A DNA stretch of 64,000 bases from Planktothrix paucivesiculata PCC 9631 (GTDB lineage: Bacteria; Cyanobacteriota; Cyanobacteriia; Cyanobacteriales; Microcoleaceae): assembly GCF_900009265.2 (NCBI RefSeq), contig NZ_LR735012.1:1-64000 (forward strand). The letters run 5' to 3'. The notes beneath the pieces were generated by a model. That model was given only the letters and a program-made list of their open reading frames with translations, had not been told where the DNA came from and did no database searches. Each line of letters starts with the position of its first letter. Positions within the stretch are counted from its first letter, which is position 1. Positions 1-10,335 of this stretch are shown here, piece after piece. A program made the position numbers and the translations under genes.

Positions 1-98
1 GGGTAATGGGTAATTACGAATTACGAATTACGAATTACGAATTACGAATGGGTAATAGCAAAAGTTTACCTCCCCTGCTCCCCCTGCCTCCCCTGCTC
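1..98. repeat. Short tandem repeats at window start
   Basis: Bases 1-56 are tandem copies of a 7-base unit GAATTAC bounded by GGGTAAT units. Bases 70-98 are a C-rich repeat built from CTCCCCTGC and CTCCCCCTGC. No coding potential is seen. Both kinds recur: GGTAAT-type units appear in the opposite orientation at 46560-46645, and the C-rich unit resembles DNA inside cheA near 29300-29390. They fit the short tandemly repeated repeats known from filamentous cyanobacteria. Confidence 0.8.
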
Positions 99-106
99 CG
101 ATACTC

Positions 107-1174
107 CTACTTCTGCTCTGGATGAGCCGCTTCTGGGGAAGTAGCTCCCATGCTATTAATCATATAAATCATTTGATATAGTCGTCCAACCCGACGTTGA
201 TTAAAATGGAAAGTTAAACGGGGTAATTTGTCCGTATCGTCGCCCATTTCTTCAGGGAAGGCTTGAGCTTTCTCAATCCTTCCTTTAGATAACATATCGT
301 GAAACTCCGTATTCAATTGTTCCACTTGTTGATCAGATAATTCAGACTTTAACCGCATCACATACTTATCCTTAACATAGCGGCTAGAATGATAAACACG
401 ATAGAAACTGGCGATCGCTTCACAAGCCACAGACAGATCATCAGTAATCGTATAAAAACTCGGATCATCCGGCGAAATTAATCCCCGATTTAGCAATTGT
501 TTCTCAATAAATTGATGCAGATCATACCAATAATCTCCCCCTGGACGATCCACCAAAATTAACGGGGCTGGGCCGAACTTTCCGGTTTGAATTAAAGTTA
601 AACATTCAAAGGTTTCATCTAAAGTGCCAAAACCCCCGGGAAACATTGCTAAAGCATCACTTTCACGCAGAAAGAATAATTTGCGCGTGAAAAAATACTT
701 GAACATAATTGCTTTTTTATTCCCCTGAATATAAGGATTTGAAGATTGTTCAAAGGGAAGTTGAATATTTAAGCCAAAGGATAAATCCAGACCCGCCCCC
801 TCATTTCCCGCCTGCATGATGCCACCCCCACCCCCGGTTAACACCATAAAACCTTGTTGGGTGACACATTGGGCAAAATCCGCCGCCATTTGATATTCCG
901 GGGTATCCGAGGGAATGCGAGCCGAACCAAAAATACAAATTTTGCGAACATGGCGATAGGGATAAAAAATCTGAAACCCCCGCTCCAAGTCCAGTAAAGA
1001 AGCCGAAATAATTTTCCAGTCTAGGGTTTCAAATTCCTCTCCAGCCATCCGAACTAGACTGGAAAGCGCTCGGGAAATCCATTTTTTATGTTTTAAATTC
1101 GGCAATTTATCCACCAACTGGATAATATCCGCTTGTAGAGAATCTACTGCTAAACTAATATCTGAAGGGTTCAT
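107..1174 (-). CDS. LOG-family Rossmann-fold protein (possible nucleoside-monophosphate phosphoribohydrolase)
   Basis: A 355-residue protein of the LOG family, once misnamed lysine decarboxylases. The glycine-rich GGGGGIMQAGNEGA stretch lies at residues 114-127 and the signature PGGFGTLDE at 179-187. In characterised LOG proteins these bind the nucleotide and catalyse release of the base from nucleoside 5'-monophosphates. About 75 N-terminal residues precede the core, longer than the minimal 180-200-residue enzymes and like the larger cyanobacterial form. It lies downstream of trxA on the same strand, but a terminator-like hairpin separates them, so it probably has its own promoter. The family is clear; the substrate is not known. 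Confidence 0.88.
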   Translation of the reverse strand: MNPSDISLAVDSLQADIIQLVDKLPNLKHKKWISRALSSLVRMAGEEFETLDWKIISASLLDLERGFQIFYPYRHVRKICIFGSARIPSDTPEYQMAADFAQCVTQQGFMVLTGGGGGIMQAGNEGAGLDLSFGLNIQLPFEQSSNPYIQGNKKAIMFKYFFTRKLFFLRESDALAMFPGGFGTLDETFECLTLIQTGKFGPAPLILVDRPGGDYWYDLHQFIEKQLLNRGLISPDDPSFYTITDDLSVACEAIASFYRVYHSSRYVKDKYVMRLKSELSDQQVEQLNTEFHDMLSKGRIEKAQAFPEEMGDDTDKLPRLTFHFNQRRVGRLYQMIYMINSMGATSPEAAHPEQK

Positions 1175-1190
1175 AAAATTTTATCACCTA

Positions 1191-1225
1191 AAACAAAGCG
1201 CCTCAGAGCCAAGGTTCCAAGGCGC
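1191..1225 (-). terminator. Candidate rho-independent terminator for trxA
   Basis: Read on the minus strand, GCGCCT and AGGCGC form a 6-bp stem around a 16-base loop and are followed by TTTGTTTT. It lies between the trxA stop and the LOG gene start, the right place and orientation to end the trxA transcript. Confidence 0.55.
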
Positions 1226-1389
1226 AATACCCGTGAATAATCAGCTTGAGGTTCAAGTATCACTTTCAAAGGAATCGAAAATAACTCTTATATAACCGAC
1301 TTAAGCCTACTTCTTTAAGCAAGTTTTTGAGTAGAGTTATCAATCCGGTGCAACAACGATAAAAGGGTTGTATTCAGCCCTTGCACCAA

Positions 1390-1713
1390 TCAAAGATACT
1401 TCTCTAAAGTAGTTGCTAAAGTCGTTTTAGGAATAGCACCTACAACCATATCCACTCGTTGACCCGCTTTGAAAATCATCAGCGTGGGAATACTGCGAAT
1501 TCCATACTGACTAGCAGTATTAGGATTTTCATCTGTATTAATCTTGACTACTTTGACCTGTCCAATATATTGGTCTGCAATTTCATCCACAACCGGTGCA
1601 ACCATGCGACAAGGCCCACACCAAGGAGCCCAAAAATCCACTAAAACCGGGATTGGGCTATCAAGCACATCTTCTTTAAAAGTAGCATCAGTAACTGGTA
1701 CGGCGTTGGACAT
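1390..1713 (-). CDS. trxA: Thioredoxin
   Basis: A 107-residue thioredoxin of standard length. It is a cytosolic dithiol reductant that reduces disulfides in target enzymes and is itself reduced by ferredoxin- or NADPH-dependent thioredoxin reductase. The active site WCGPC is at residues 31-35 and the cis-proline is in SIPT around residue 76. The sequence resembles the m-type thioredoxins of cyanobacteria and chloroplasts. The ATG follows a purine-rich stretch in the minus sense. A 586-base gap containing hairpins lies upstream, so it is likely transcribed alone. Confidence 0.95.
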   Translation of the reverse strand: MSNAVPVTDATFKEDVLDSPIPVLVDFWAPWCGPCRMVAPVVDEIADQYIGQVKVVKINTDENPNTASQYGIRSIPTLMIFKAGQRVDMVVGAIPKTTLATTLEKYL

Positions 1714-1976
1714 CCCTAGAAATCCTTATATATAACAGACCCTATCAAATTTGACAGTCCCATCGGAAATAGCAAACTATCTCACGAAGGATTCTTGTAT
1801 GCAGGACGAGATTAGCATTGAGTTAAGGGTAAATTTAACTGGTTCCATGCAATCGCGTCTACAAGAACTTTAATCCTTACGTCTACTGACTGTCTGACAA
1901 CAGACGAAGGTACAACAGAAATGAATTTTTCTGTTAAATTGTTGCCTGTTTTTTGTTTACCTAACCCTTAAATACT

Positions 1977-2004
1977 GGGGGTCTATACCCCGTCTTTTCG
2001 GGGT
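1977..2004. other. Mutually exclusive hairpins in the trxA-eno gap
   Basis: ACCCCG (1987-1992) pairs with CGGGGT (1999-2004) around a TCTTTT loop. The same C run can instead pair with the G run at 1977-1981. The rest of the 1714-2299 gap shows no convincing gene. The function of the alternative pairing, if any, is unknown. Confidence 0.4.
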
Positions 2005-2128
2005 CAGGTGCTTACCCGGGCTTTGTTTAGCGGAACCTCACCCAATCTTACCGCAAAAGGATCTTCTCTTGAACAATTATTGATAGTCGAGATTGATCAC
2101 CGATGCAATTAACTTGAATTGCTAAGAT

Positions 2129-2159
2129 CAAGAAACCGCCCGAACAAAAGTCCAGGCGG
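2129..2159 (-). terminator. Candidate terminator for eno
   Basis: In the minus sense CCGCC and GGCGG form a 5-bp GC stem with a 14-base loop, followed by TTTCTT. It lies about 140 bases past the eno stop codon. The GGCGG arm could also pair with CTCCGC at 2193-2198, so the fold is ambiguous. Confidence 0.4.
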
Positions 2160-2299
2160 AGTGTGGTGTGAGGAGTGAACGGAAACATACGTCTCCGCTT
2201 CTTCTATTGTGCCATTTTATTTCATAGAATTACAGGTTGAGTCGTAAGTTTTACAACGATTTAACAAGTTTTGTCAATCATTCTCAAACCTAACCCCAG

Positions 2300-4238
<1,939 letters not shown>

Positions 4239-6716
4239 ATGTTTGAACGCTTCACAGAAAAAGCCATTAAAGTCATCATGTTAGCCCAGGAGGAAGCACG
4301 CCGCCTGGGGCATAACTTCGTGGGAACTGAACAGATCCTCCTGGGTCTGATCGGGGAAGGCACGGGCGTTGCAGCCAAAGTCCTGAAATCAATGGGAGTC
4401 AATCTCAAAGATGCCCGGATCGAGGTCGAAAAAATTATTGGTCGGGGTTCGGGGTTTGTCGCCGTCGAGATTCCGTTTACCCCTCGGGCCAAAAGAGTCC
4501 TAGAACTATCCCTCGAAGAAGCGCGCCAACTGGGACATAACTATATTGGCACGGAACATTTACTTCTCGGTCTGATCCGGGAAGGGGAAGGGGTAGCCGC
4601 TCGAGTTTTGGAAAACTTGGGGGTTGACCTCTCGAAAGTTCGGACTCAAGTGATTCGGATGTTGGGTGAAACGGCTGAAGTTGCCGCTGGAGGCAGTAAT
4701 AGCCGCACCAAGACCCCAACTTTGGATGAGTTTGGATCAAATTTAACCCAAATGGCCGCCGAAGGTAAACTTGATCCGGTGGTCGGTCGCCAGAAAGAAA
4801 TTGAACGGGTGATCCAAATTCTGGGTCGGCGGACGAAAAATAACCCGGTGTTAATTGGGGAACCGGGGGTAGGTAAAACGGCGATCGCGGAAGGCTTGGC
4901 CCAACGCATTGCCACCAATGATATTCCCGATATTTTGGAAGACAAACGGGTGGTTACCTTAGATATTGGTCTATTGGTGGCTGGAACCAAATATCGCGGG
5001 GAATTTGAAGAACGGCTGAAAAAAATCATGGATGAGATCCGGTCGGCCGGTAATGTCATCCTGGTGATTGATGAAGTCCACACCCTGATCGGGGCCGGGG
5101 CAGCCGAAGGGGCGATCGATGCAGCCAATATCCTCAAACCCGCCTTAGCCCGGGGCGAGTTGCAGTGCATCGGGGCGACTACCTTAGATGAATACCGCAA
5201 ACACATTGAACGGGATGCGGCCCTAGAACGTCGGTTCCAACCGGTGATGGTGGGTGAACCTTCGGTTTCTGAAACCATTGAAATTCTGTTTGGGTTGCGC
5301 GAGCGCTATGAGCAACACCATAAACTGAAAATTTCCGATGAGGCCCTCGAAGCGGCGGCTAAACTCTCGGATCGGTATATTAGCGATCGCTATTTACCCG
5401 ATAAAGCCATTGACTTAGTGGATGAAGCGGGTTCTCGGGTGCGTTTAATCAATTCCCAACTGCCCCCGGCAGCCAAGGAATTGGACAAAGAACTGCGCCA
5501 AGTTCTGAAGGAAAAAGACGAGGCGGTGCGTTCCCAAGACTTTGATCGGGCGGGAGAATTGCGCGATCGGGAAATGGAAATTAAGGCTCAAATTCGTACT
5601 ATTAGTCAAACGAAGAAAGCCGAAACCACCCGCAGCGAAGATGATAGTCCCGTTGTCACCGAAGAAGACATCGCCCAAATTGTGGCCAGTTGGACAGGGG
5701 TTCCGGTGAACAAACTCACCGAGTCTGAGTCCGAGAAACTGCTGAACATGGAAGGAACCCTGCACCAACGGTTAATTGGTCAGGATGAAGCCGTTAAAGC
5801 CGTGTCCCGTGCTATTCGTCGCGCCCGGGTGGGTCTGAAGAACCCCAACCGACCGATCGCCAGTTTTATCTTCTCTGGGCCGACTGGGGTGGGTAAAACC
5901 GAATTAACCAAAGCCTTAGCAGCCTATTTCTTCGGGTCAGAAGAAGCGATGGTGCGCTTGGATATGTCCGAATACATGGAACGTCACACGGTTTCTAAGT
6001 TAATTGGGTCGCCTCCAGGCTATGTGGGCTACAACGAAGGCGGACAACTGACCGAAGCGGTGCGTCGGCGTCCCTATACGGTGGTGCTATTCGATGAAAT
6101 TGAGAAAGCCCACCCCGACGTTTTTAATATGTTGCTGCAAATCTTAGAAGATGGTCGTTTGACCGATGCTAAAGGTCGGACGGTGGACTTCAAGAATACC
6201 TTGATCATCATGACGTCCAATATTGGATCGAAGGTGATCGAAAAAGGTGGCGGTGGTTTAGGCTTCGAGTTCTCGGAAAACGAAAACGATGCCCAATACA
6301 ACCGTATCCGCAACTTAGTTAATGAAGAACTCAAACAATACTTCCGTCCTGAGTTCCTCAACCGTTTGGATGAAATTATTGTCTTCCGTCAGTTGAATAA
6401 GGAAGAAGTCAAGGAAATTGCCGTGATCATGTTAAAAGAAGTCTTCGGACGCTTGATCGAAAAAGGCATTACCTTGGAAGTGACGGACAAGTTCAAAGAA
6501 AGGTTAGTGGAAGAAGGCTACAACCCCAGCTACGGGGCGCGTCCTCTGCGTCGAGCCATTATGCGGTTACTCGAAGATAGTTTAGCAGAAGAAATTCTGT
6601 CTGGACGGATCAAAGAAGGGGATACGGCTATGGTTGATGTGGATGAAAATGCTCAAGTGGTGGTGTTCCAAAGTACCACCAGTCGGGAATTGTTACCCCA
6701 AGGCGCTGAGTCTTAA
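4239..6716 (+). CDS. clpC: ATP-dependent Clp protease ATP-binding subunit ClpC
   Basis: An 825-residue class I Hsp100 unfoldase that feeds substrates to the ClpP/R protease. It has two N-terminal Clp_N repeats (about residues 5-145, each with a LGHN..GTEH/Q-like motif). The first AAA+ domain has Walker A GEPGVGKT near residue 208. A UVR-like middle segment ([12 protein letters not shown]) follows, and then the second AAA+ domain with GPTGVGKT near 548 and the sensor region [10 protein letters not shown] near the end. Length and order match cyanobacterial and plastid ClpC, which is essential in cyanobacteria. A repeat-rich AT-rich region follows it. Confidence 0.97.
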   Translation: MFERFTEKAIKVIMLAQEEARRLGHNFVGTEQILLGLIGEGTGVAAKVLKSMGVNLKDARIEVEKIIGRGSGFVAVEIPFTPRAKRVLELSLEEARQLGHNYIGTEHLLLGLIREGEGVAARVLENLGVDLSKVRTQVIRMLGETAEVAAGGSNSRTKTPTLDEFGSNLTQMAAEGKLDPVVGRQKEIERVIQILGRRTKNNPVLIGEPGVGKTAIAEGLAQRIATNDIPDILEDKRVVTLDIGLLVAGTKYRGEFEERLKKIMDEIRSAGNVILVIDEVHTLIGAGAAEGAIDAANILKPALARGELQCIGATTLDEYRKHIERDAALERRFQPVMVGEPSVSETIEILFGLRERYEQHHKLKISDEALEAAAKLSDRYISDRYLPDKAIDLVDEAGSRVRLINSQLPPAAKELDKELRQVLKEKDEAVRSQDFDRAGELRDREMEIKAQIRTISQTKKAETTRSEDDSPVVTEEDIAQIVASWTGVPVNKLTESESEKLLNMEGTLHQRLIGQDEAVKAVSRAIRRARVGLKNPNRPIASFIFSGPTGVGKTELTKALAAYFFGSEEAMVRLDMSEYMERHTVSKLIGSPPGYVGYNEGGQLTEAVRRRPYTVVLFDEIEKAHPDVFNMLLQILEDGRLTDAKGRTVDFKNTLIIMTSNIGSKVIEKGGGGLGFEFSENENDAQYNRIRNLVNEELKQYFRPEFLNRLDEIIVFRQLNKEEVKEIAVIMLKEVFGRLIEKGITLEVTDKFKERLVEEGYNPSYGARPLRRAIMRLLEDSLAEEILSGRIKEGDTAMVDVDENAQVVVFQSTTSRELLPQGAES

Positions 6717-6727
6717 TCCGTTTTAAT

Positions 6728-6826
6728 TATATAGCGGTTCCCTGTCAAGTGAGGTACACCTTGAAGTTAAAAAGCTTGATTATCAAGCGAGTCAGTGCAC
6801 CTCACCACGATAATAACCGCTATATA
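6728..6826. repeat. MITE-like inverted-repeat element
   Basis: Perfect 12-base terminal inverted repeats TATATAGCGGTT (6728-6739) and AACCGCTATATA (6815-6826) enclose about 75 bases. These can themselves fold: GTGAGGTACAC pairs with GTGCACCTCAC with one non-Watson-Crick pair, and GCTTGA pairs with TCAAGC at the tip. The whole is therefore a nested hairpin of about 99 bases with no coding capacity, just after clpC. It looks like a miniature transposable element with a possible TA target duplication. It could also end clpC transcription. Confidence 0.6.
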
Positions 6827-6859
6827 GCAATTCCAAATCGGTTGTAATATTTTATGGTA

Positions 6860-6880
6860 GGGGTTGGGTACTCCAACCCC
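6860..6880. repeat. GC-rich perfect hairpin
   Basis: GGGGTTGG and CCAACCCC form an 8-bp perfect stem around GTACT. No T-run follows, so it is more like a short palindromic repeat unit than a classical terminator. Confidence 0.5.
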
Positions 6881-6903
6881 ATCTCAAAGCTATCTAAACC
6901 CAA

Positions 6904-6940
6904 AATAATAACAATTATTAAACAATAATAACAATTATTA
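6904..6940 (+). promoter_or_regulatory. Twin AT-rich direct repeats before the kinase gene
   Basis: The 17-base unit AATAATAACAATTATTA occurs twice, at 6904-6920 and 6924-6940. Each copy is nearly palindromic (TAATAA...TTATTA). The second copy runs into the ATG at 6940. This arrangement could be an operator pair controlling the downstream gene. It could also be simple AT-rich sequence. No ribosome binding site is evident. Confidence 0.35.
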
Positions 6941-7239
6941 TGGATAATTATAGAAGTATAAATTTTGAAACATTTAAAAATAGTGATCCAAAATTAGCTG
7001 AATTTTGTATTTTTGCAGAAAAATATCTTTATCAAGATCCTATTACTTCTTTGATGAAAATTAGACAATTTGGAGAATTATTAGCTAAAGAGTTAGCGGC
7101 TTCTATTGGTTTATAAAATAATCCGAGAGAGTTCCAATATAATTTATTAGTTAATTTAGAAAAAAAAGGTATCATTAGAAGTAATATCTCCACTCTATTC
7201 CATCAGATTAGAATAGCTGGTAATAAAGCTAATCATGAA
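6940..7239 (+). pseudogene. DUF4145 (HsdR N-terminal-like) segment, cut from the kinase by an in-frame TAA
   Basis: From the ATG at 6940 the frame is the same as the large downstream frame (exactly 100 codons before 7240) but is stopped by TAA at 7114-7116. The 58 residues before the stop contain DPITSLMKIRQFGELLAKEL. The codons after it contain LFHQIRIAGNKANHEMSG. Together they match the DUF4145 domain found at the N-terminus of type I restriction HsdR subunits and some other proteins. In relatives the stop position usually holds an aromatic residue (TAT or TAC), so one base change or a read error would explain it. Confidence 0.7.
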
Positions 7240-9696
7240 ATGAGTGGTAATAGTCCTGCTGAACAACATGAAAAAAATTATAGAATAGCTCTTAAACAAC
7301 TGAAAAACTCTCATAAACTATGTATTTGGTATTTGAAATTAAATAAAAAATATACTCAAGATATCCCTGATTTTATTGAACCAGTCAAGCCTATTTCAGT
7401 TACAGTGCAAGAATCTGCTGTTGAGTTAAAACAGTTAGATGATAATTATCAAGCTTTACTATCTGAGATTCAGAAAATTCAAGAACAACCAAAAGATACA
7501 GACAAAATTAATAAAACAATTCTTATTGCACAAAATAAGGCTGAGGAAATAAAATTAGAGTCTGGTGAGTTTGAAACACAGTCTAGTAATATTAATTTAT
7601 TACCTATTGGTACAATTTTAAATAACCAGTATAAGATTATTGAGATTTTGAGTGCTGGTAGTTTTGGGCAAACTTATTTAGCGAATGATACTAACTCTTT
7701 TGATGAGAAAGTTGTTGTTAAACAATTTAGACCTCAATCATCAGATGAAGAAACTATTAAGAGTGCTAAAAGTTTATTCAAAAGAGAAGCTCAAACTCTT
7801 TACAAATTAAATAAAATTGATAGCATTCCTAATTTAAAAGCTTTTTTTGAAGAAGATAATCAGTTTTATTTAGTCCAAGAGTTTATTGATGGTAATACTT
7901 TAGAGGAAGAAATTTTGCTTGAGAATAATGGGAATAAGTTTAGTGAATCTAGGGTCACTAAACTTTTACAAGATATTTTAACTTCCCTAAATAATCTACA
8001 TTCTCTCTCTGTTATTCATAGAGATATTAAACCTTCAAACTTAATTAGAAATATTGATAATAAAAAAATATATTTAATTGACTTTGGAGCAGTTAAACAA
8101 ATAGTTAATAATTCAACTGATGGTACAATTATCATTGGTACAAAGGGATATATGCCTTTTGAACAATTACAAGGCCAACCACAATTGAATAGTGATATCT
8201 ACGCAGTTGGTATGATAGTAATTCAAGCAGCTACAGGATTAAAAATTAGTAAAATCAATGAAGGCCAGTGGCAAGTAGAAGCAAAGCATTTATCCGATCA
8301 TTTAATATGTATTCTTGAGAAAATGACAGCTATTGACTATAAAAATAGATATCGTTATGTTCAAGAAATATTAGATGATTTAAAAATCCGAAAATCAACA
8401 AATGTAAGTTCTGAACCCATAACTTCAGCAGTAGTTTCACCTATTACAGAAATCAAATATACATCACAACCCATAAATAATATTAATACAGCAAAATCAA
8501 AGCTACTAAAACCATCATTAGGATTAACAATAGCAGGCGTTGTAGTGGGAATAGCTGTTTTAGGATTTTTTATCAAATCTATTCCTTATTTCACTAAAGC
8601 TAAGATTAGTATTGATACGATTACGATTGGTACTTTAGAAGAACCCAAAAGATATACTGAACTCAGGAAACATTTAGAAACTGAGTTAATTCCTAGTAAT
8701 TTTATTGATTATATTAGAGGAAAAAAAATAACGGTTAATATTAATGGAGATAAGACTCTCTCCTATCAAGAAGCTCAACAAAGAATTACTGATAAACAAT
8801 GGGATGTTGCTTTTACTTTATCTCCTATCATTTCTATTCATGCTAAGAAACAGGGTTATAAATATATTGCCAGTATGTTTCCTGATAAACCTTTTTATGA
8901 AGCAGGCATTATTGTACACAAAAGTAGTCCAATTCAATCATTAGATGATATAAAACCCAGTACAACAATTGCTTTAGGTAATTTTAATTCTGCTTCTAGT
9001 TTTTATTTGCCTATTTATGATTTATACGGTAAAACTATTTCTGTAAGCACTGGGCATAAAGGCGCAAAAATTAGAGACATGGTAATTAATAAAGAAGTAG
9101 ATATAGGTTCTGCTGCTATGGGCGACATTATTAATAACAAATTCCCAGATTTAAGATTAGTTGGTATAAGCAGAAAGATCCCAGGTTCTGGTGTATATAT
9201 TTCGCCTAATTTAAGTGAAAATGATCAAAATTCAATTAAAAAAGTTATGTTATATGCCTCTAAAAAAATTAAAAGTTATGAGCAAGCTAATTATGGAGAT
9301 AAAAGCAAAGATGAGCAACCAGTTTTTGAACCTGATTATACAGAATTTGAGAAACTAATGGAACGGGTTGATTCTCTATTAGTTTGTTCTGATTTTAGTA
9401 AGAATCCTGTCAAATTATACTGTCCTGAAGGTTTTACTCCTTACGAAATAATTGGTATAGTAAATGGTTCATCTATAAAAGGAAATAACTACACTTTAAA
9501 AGTTACTGGTCAGGATTTTAATATTTATATTGTAAATTTAGATAAGAAAGTATTTAACGAGTTGACTAACAATGGTCAATTAAATGCTTTGCAAGGTAAA
9601 AAAATTAATATAAAAATTACCACTAACCCTCACCAAACTAATCAAGGTTTATCCATAGATATTACTCAAATACAACAAGTTAAAATTATTAATTAA
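7240..9696 (+). CDS. Transmembrane Ser/Thr protein kinase with PhnD-like periplasmic binding domain
   Basis: The 818-residue open part of a probably longer gene. Residues 1-110 finish the DUF4145-like domain and a linker. The Hanks-type kinase (about 125-390) has the glycine loop SAGSFGQTYLA, the VVVKQF lysine, HRDIKPSNLI, DFGAVKQ in the DFG position, and GTKGYMPFEQ, so it should be active. One membrane helix follows at about 427-447. After it, residues 460-680 resemble phosphonate/phosphite substrate-binding proteins, ending in a small beta-rich domain. This is a one-spanner receptor kinase: an outer solute-binding part driving an inner kinase. The gene is much more AT-rich than its neighbours and I saw no HIP1 site in it, suggesting transfer. 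The real start is uncertain because of the upstream stop. Confidence 0.85.
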   Translation: MSGNSPAEQHEKNYRIALKQLKNSHKLCIWYLKLNKKYTQDIPDFIEPVKPISVTVQESAVELKQLDDNYQALLSEIQKIQEQPKDTDKINKTILIAQNKAEEIKLESGEFETQSSNINLLPIGTILNNQYKIIEILSAGSFGQTYLANDTNSFDEKVVVKQFRPQSSDEETIKSAKSLFKREAQTLYKLNKIDSIPNLKAFFEEDNQFYLVQEFIDGNTLEEEILLENNGNKFSESRVTKLLQDILTSLNNLHSLSVIHRDIKPSNLIRNIDNKKIYLIDFGAVKQIVNNSTDGTIIIGTKGYMPFEQLQGQPQLNSDIYAVGMIVIQAATGLKISKINEGQWQVEAKHLSDHLICILEKMTAIDYKNRYRYVQEILDDLKIRKSTNVSSEPITSAVVSPITEIKYTSQPINNINTAKSKLLKPSLGLTIAGVVVGIAVLGFFIKSIPYFTKAKISIDTITIGTLEEPKRYTELRKHLETELIPSNFIDYIRGKKITVNINGDKTLSYQEAQQRITDKQWDVAFTLSPIISIHAKKQGYKYIASMFPDKPFYEAGIIVHKSSPIQSLDDIKPSTTIALGNFNSASSFYLPIYDLYGKTISVSTGHKGAKIRDMVINKEVDIGSAAMGDIINNKFPDLRLVGISRKIPGSGVYISPNLSENDQNSIKKVMLYASKKIKSYEQANYGDKSKDEQPVFEPDYTEFEKLMERVDSLLVCSDFSKNPVKLYCPEGFTPYEIIGIVNGSSIKGNNYTLKVTGQDFNIYIVNLDKKVFNELTNNGQLNALQGKKINIKITTNPHQTNQGLSIDITQIQQVKIIN

Positions 9697-9735
9697 AGGG
9701 ATTGAATGCACAACAGCTTAGGACGTTCTTAATTG

Positions 9736-9770
9736 CTTCCTCCTTCCTCCTTCCTCCTTCCTCCTTCTTC
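9736..9770. repeat. Seven-base tandem repeat (CTTCCTC)
   Basis: About four and a half copies of the 7-base unit CTTCCTC lie between the convergent kinase gene and the aspartic protease gene. It is a typical cyanobacterial short tandem repeat with no visible coding role. Confidence 0.75.
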
Positions 9771-9772
9771 TG

Positions 9773-10216
9773 CTACAAAATCGTTAAATAAGTTTCTGTT
9801 GGACTGATGGGTAACGCCTTCAAGGTTTGATTTTGTAAGTCGATTTCTAACCCCAAAGCTTCTAAAGGTATGACTCCTAAAAGAGCATCTTTACCTCCTG
9901 GTAATTCTAAGCACTCGAAGGTTCCTTCCCGCTCAAACATTGATATTTTGGCATCTTGGAAAATTCGGGCTTTGCCAATACCAATGGCGGTGGCTACGTC
10001 CACTTCTTTAAGGAGTTTTAGCCCCAGTTTGGCGATCGCATCTTGGGGTAAACATAGGGTAGTTGCACCCGTGTCTACTAATACATTTTTGAGGGTGATT
10101 GAGCGAATTTGCTCTAGTAAAATTGTCCCATCTTCTGCTCGAATTTGGTCGGCGCGGTTAGTAATTGTTAGAGTGGCGAAAACTTTTCCCATTTCATTGT
10201 GGCTTTGAATTTGCAT
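9773..10216 (-). CDS. Clan AA (retropepsin-like) aspartic protease family protein
   Basis: A 147-residue protein with the retroviral-type aspartic protease core. The catalytic motif VLVDTGATTLCLP lies near residues 45-57, and the later ALLGVIPLEALGLEID (about 110-125) corresponds to the hydrophobic-hydrophobic-Gly motif before the end of the fold. Such short proteins are expected to act as homodimers, each chain giving one Asp. No signal peptide or membrane segment is seen. It is divergent from polA. Its targets are unknown; similar small proteins are common in cyanobacteria and rarely characterised. Confidence 0.82.
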   Translation of the reverse strand: MQIQSHNEMGKVFATLTITNRADQIRAEDGTILLEQIRSITLKNVLVDTGATTLCLPQDAIAKLGLKLLKEVDVATAIGIGKARIFQDAKISMFEREGTFECLELPGGKDALLGVIPLEALGLEIDLQNQTLKALPISPTETYLTIL

Positions 10217-10293
10217 ATTTTTCTCCTACTTAAGAGTTGGAGTTATGGCGTCTTTTAATTGTAACTTCTTTTGAGGGCGATCGCGTGGGATCA

Positions 10294-10308
10294 AGAAACC
10301 CGGTTTCT
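10294..10308. repeat. Palindrome in the protease/polA promoter gap
   Basis: AGAAACC-C-GGTTTCT is a perfect 7-bp inverted repeat between the divergent aspartic protease and polA genes. It may be an operator or a small dispersed cyanobacterial palindrome. A HIP1-type GCGATCGC lies just before it. Confidence 0.4.
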
Positions 10309-10335
10309 ATGGTTTAAAATAGGAATTGTATTGCA

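Noticed and set aside
4646-5278. Long minus-strand open frame (about 210 codons) opposite clpC
   Set aside because: It is antisense to the conserved first AAA+ domain, has a low-complexity Ser/Arg/Pro-rich translation and no family likeness. It is a shadow of codon bias.
7114-7116. Recoded stop (selenocysteine or pyrrolysine) in the kinase gene
   Set aside because: The codon is TAA, not TGA or TAG, and no recoding element is seen; nonsense change or read error is simpler.
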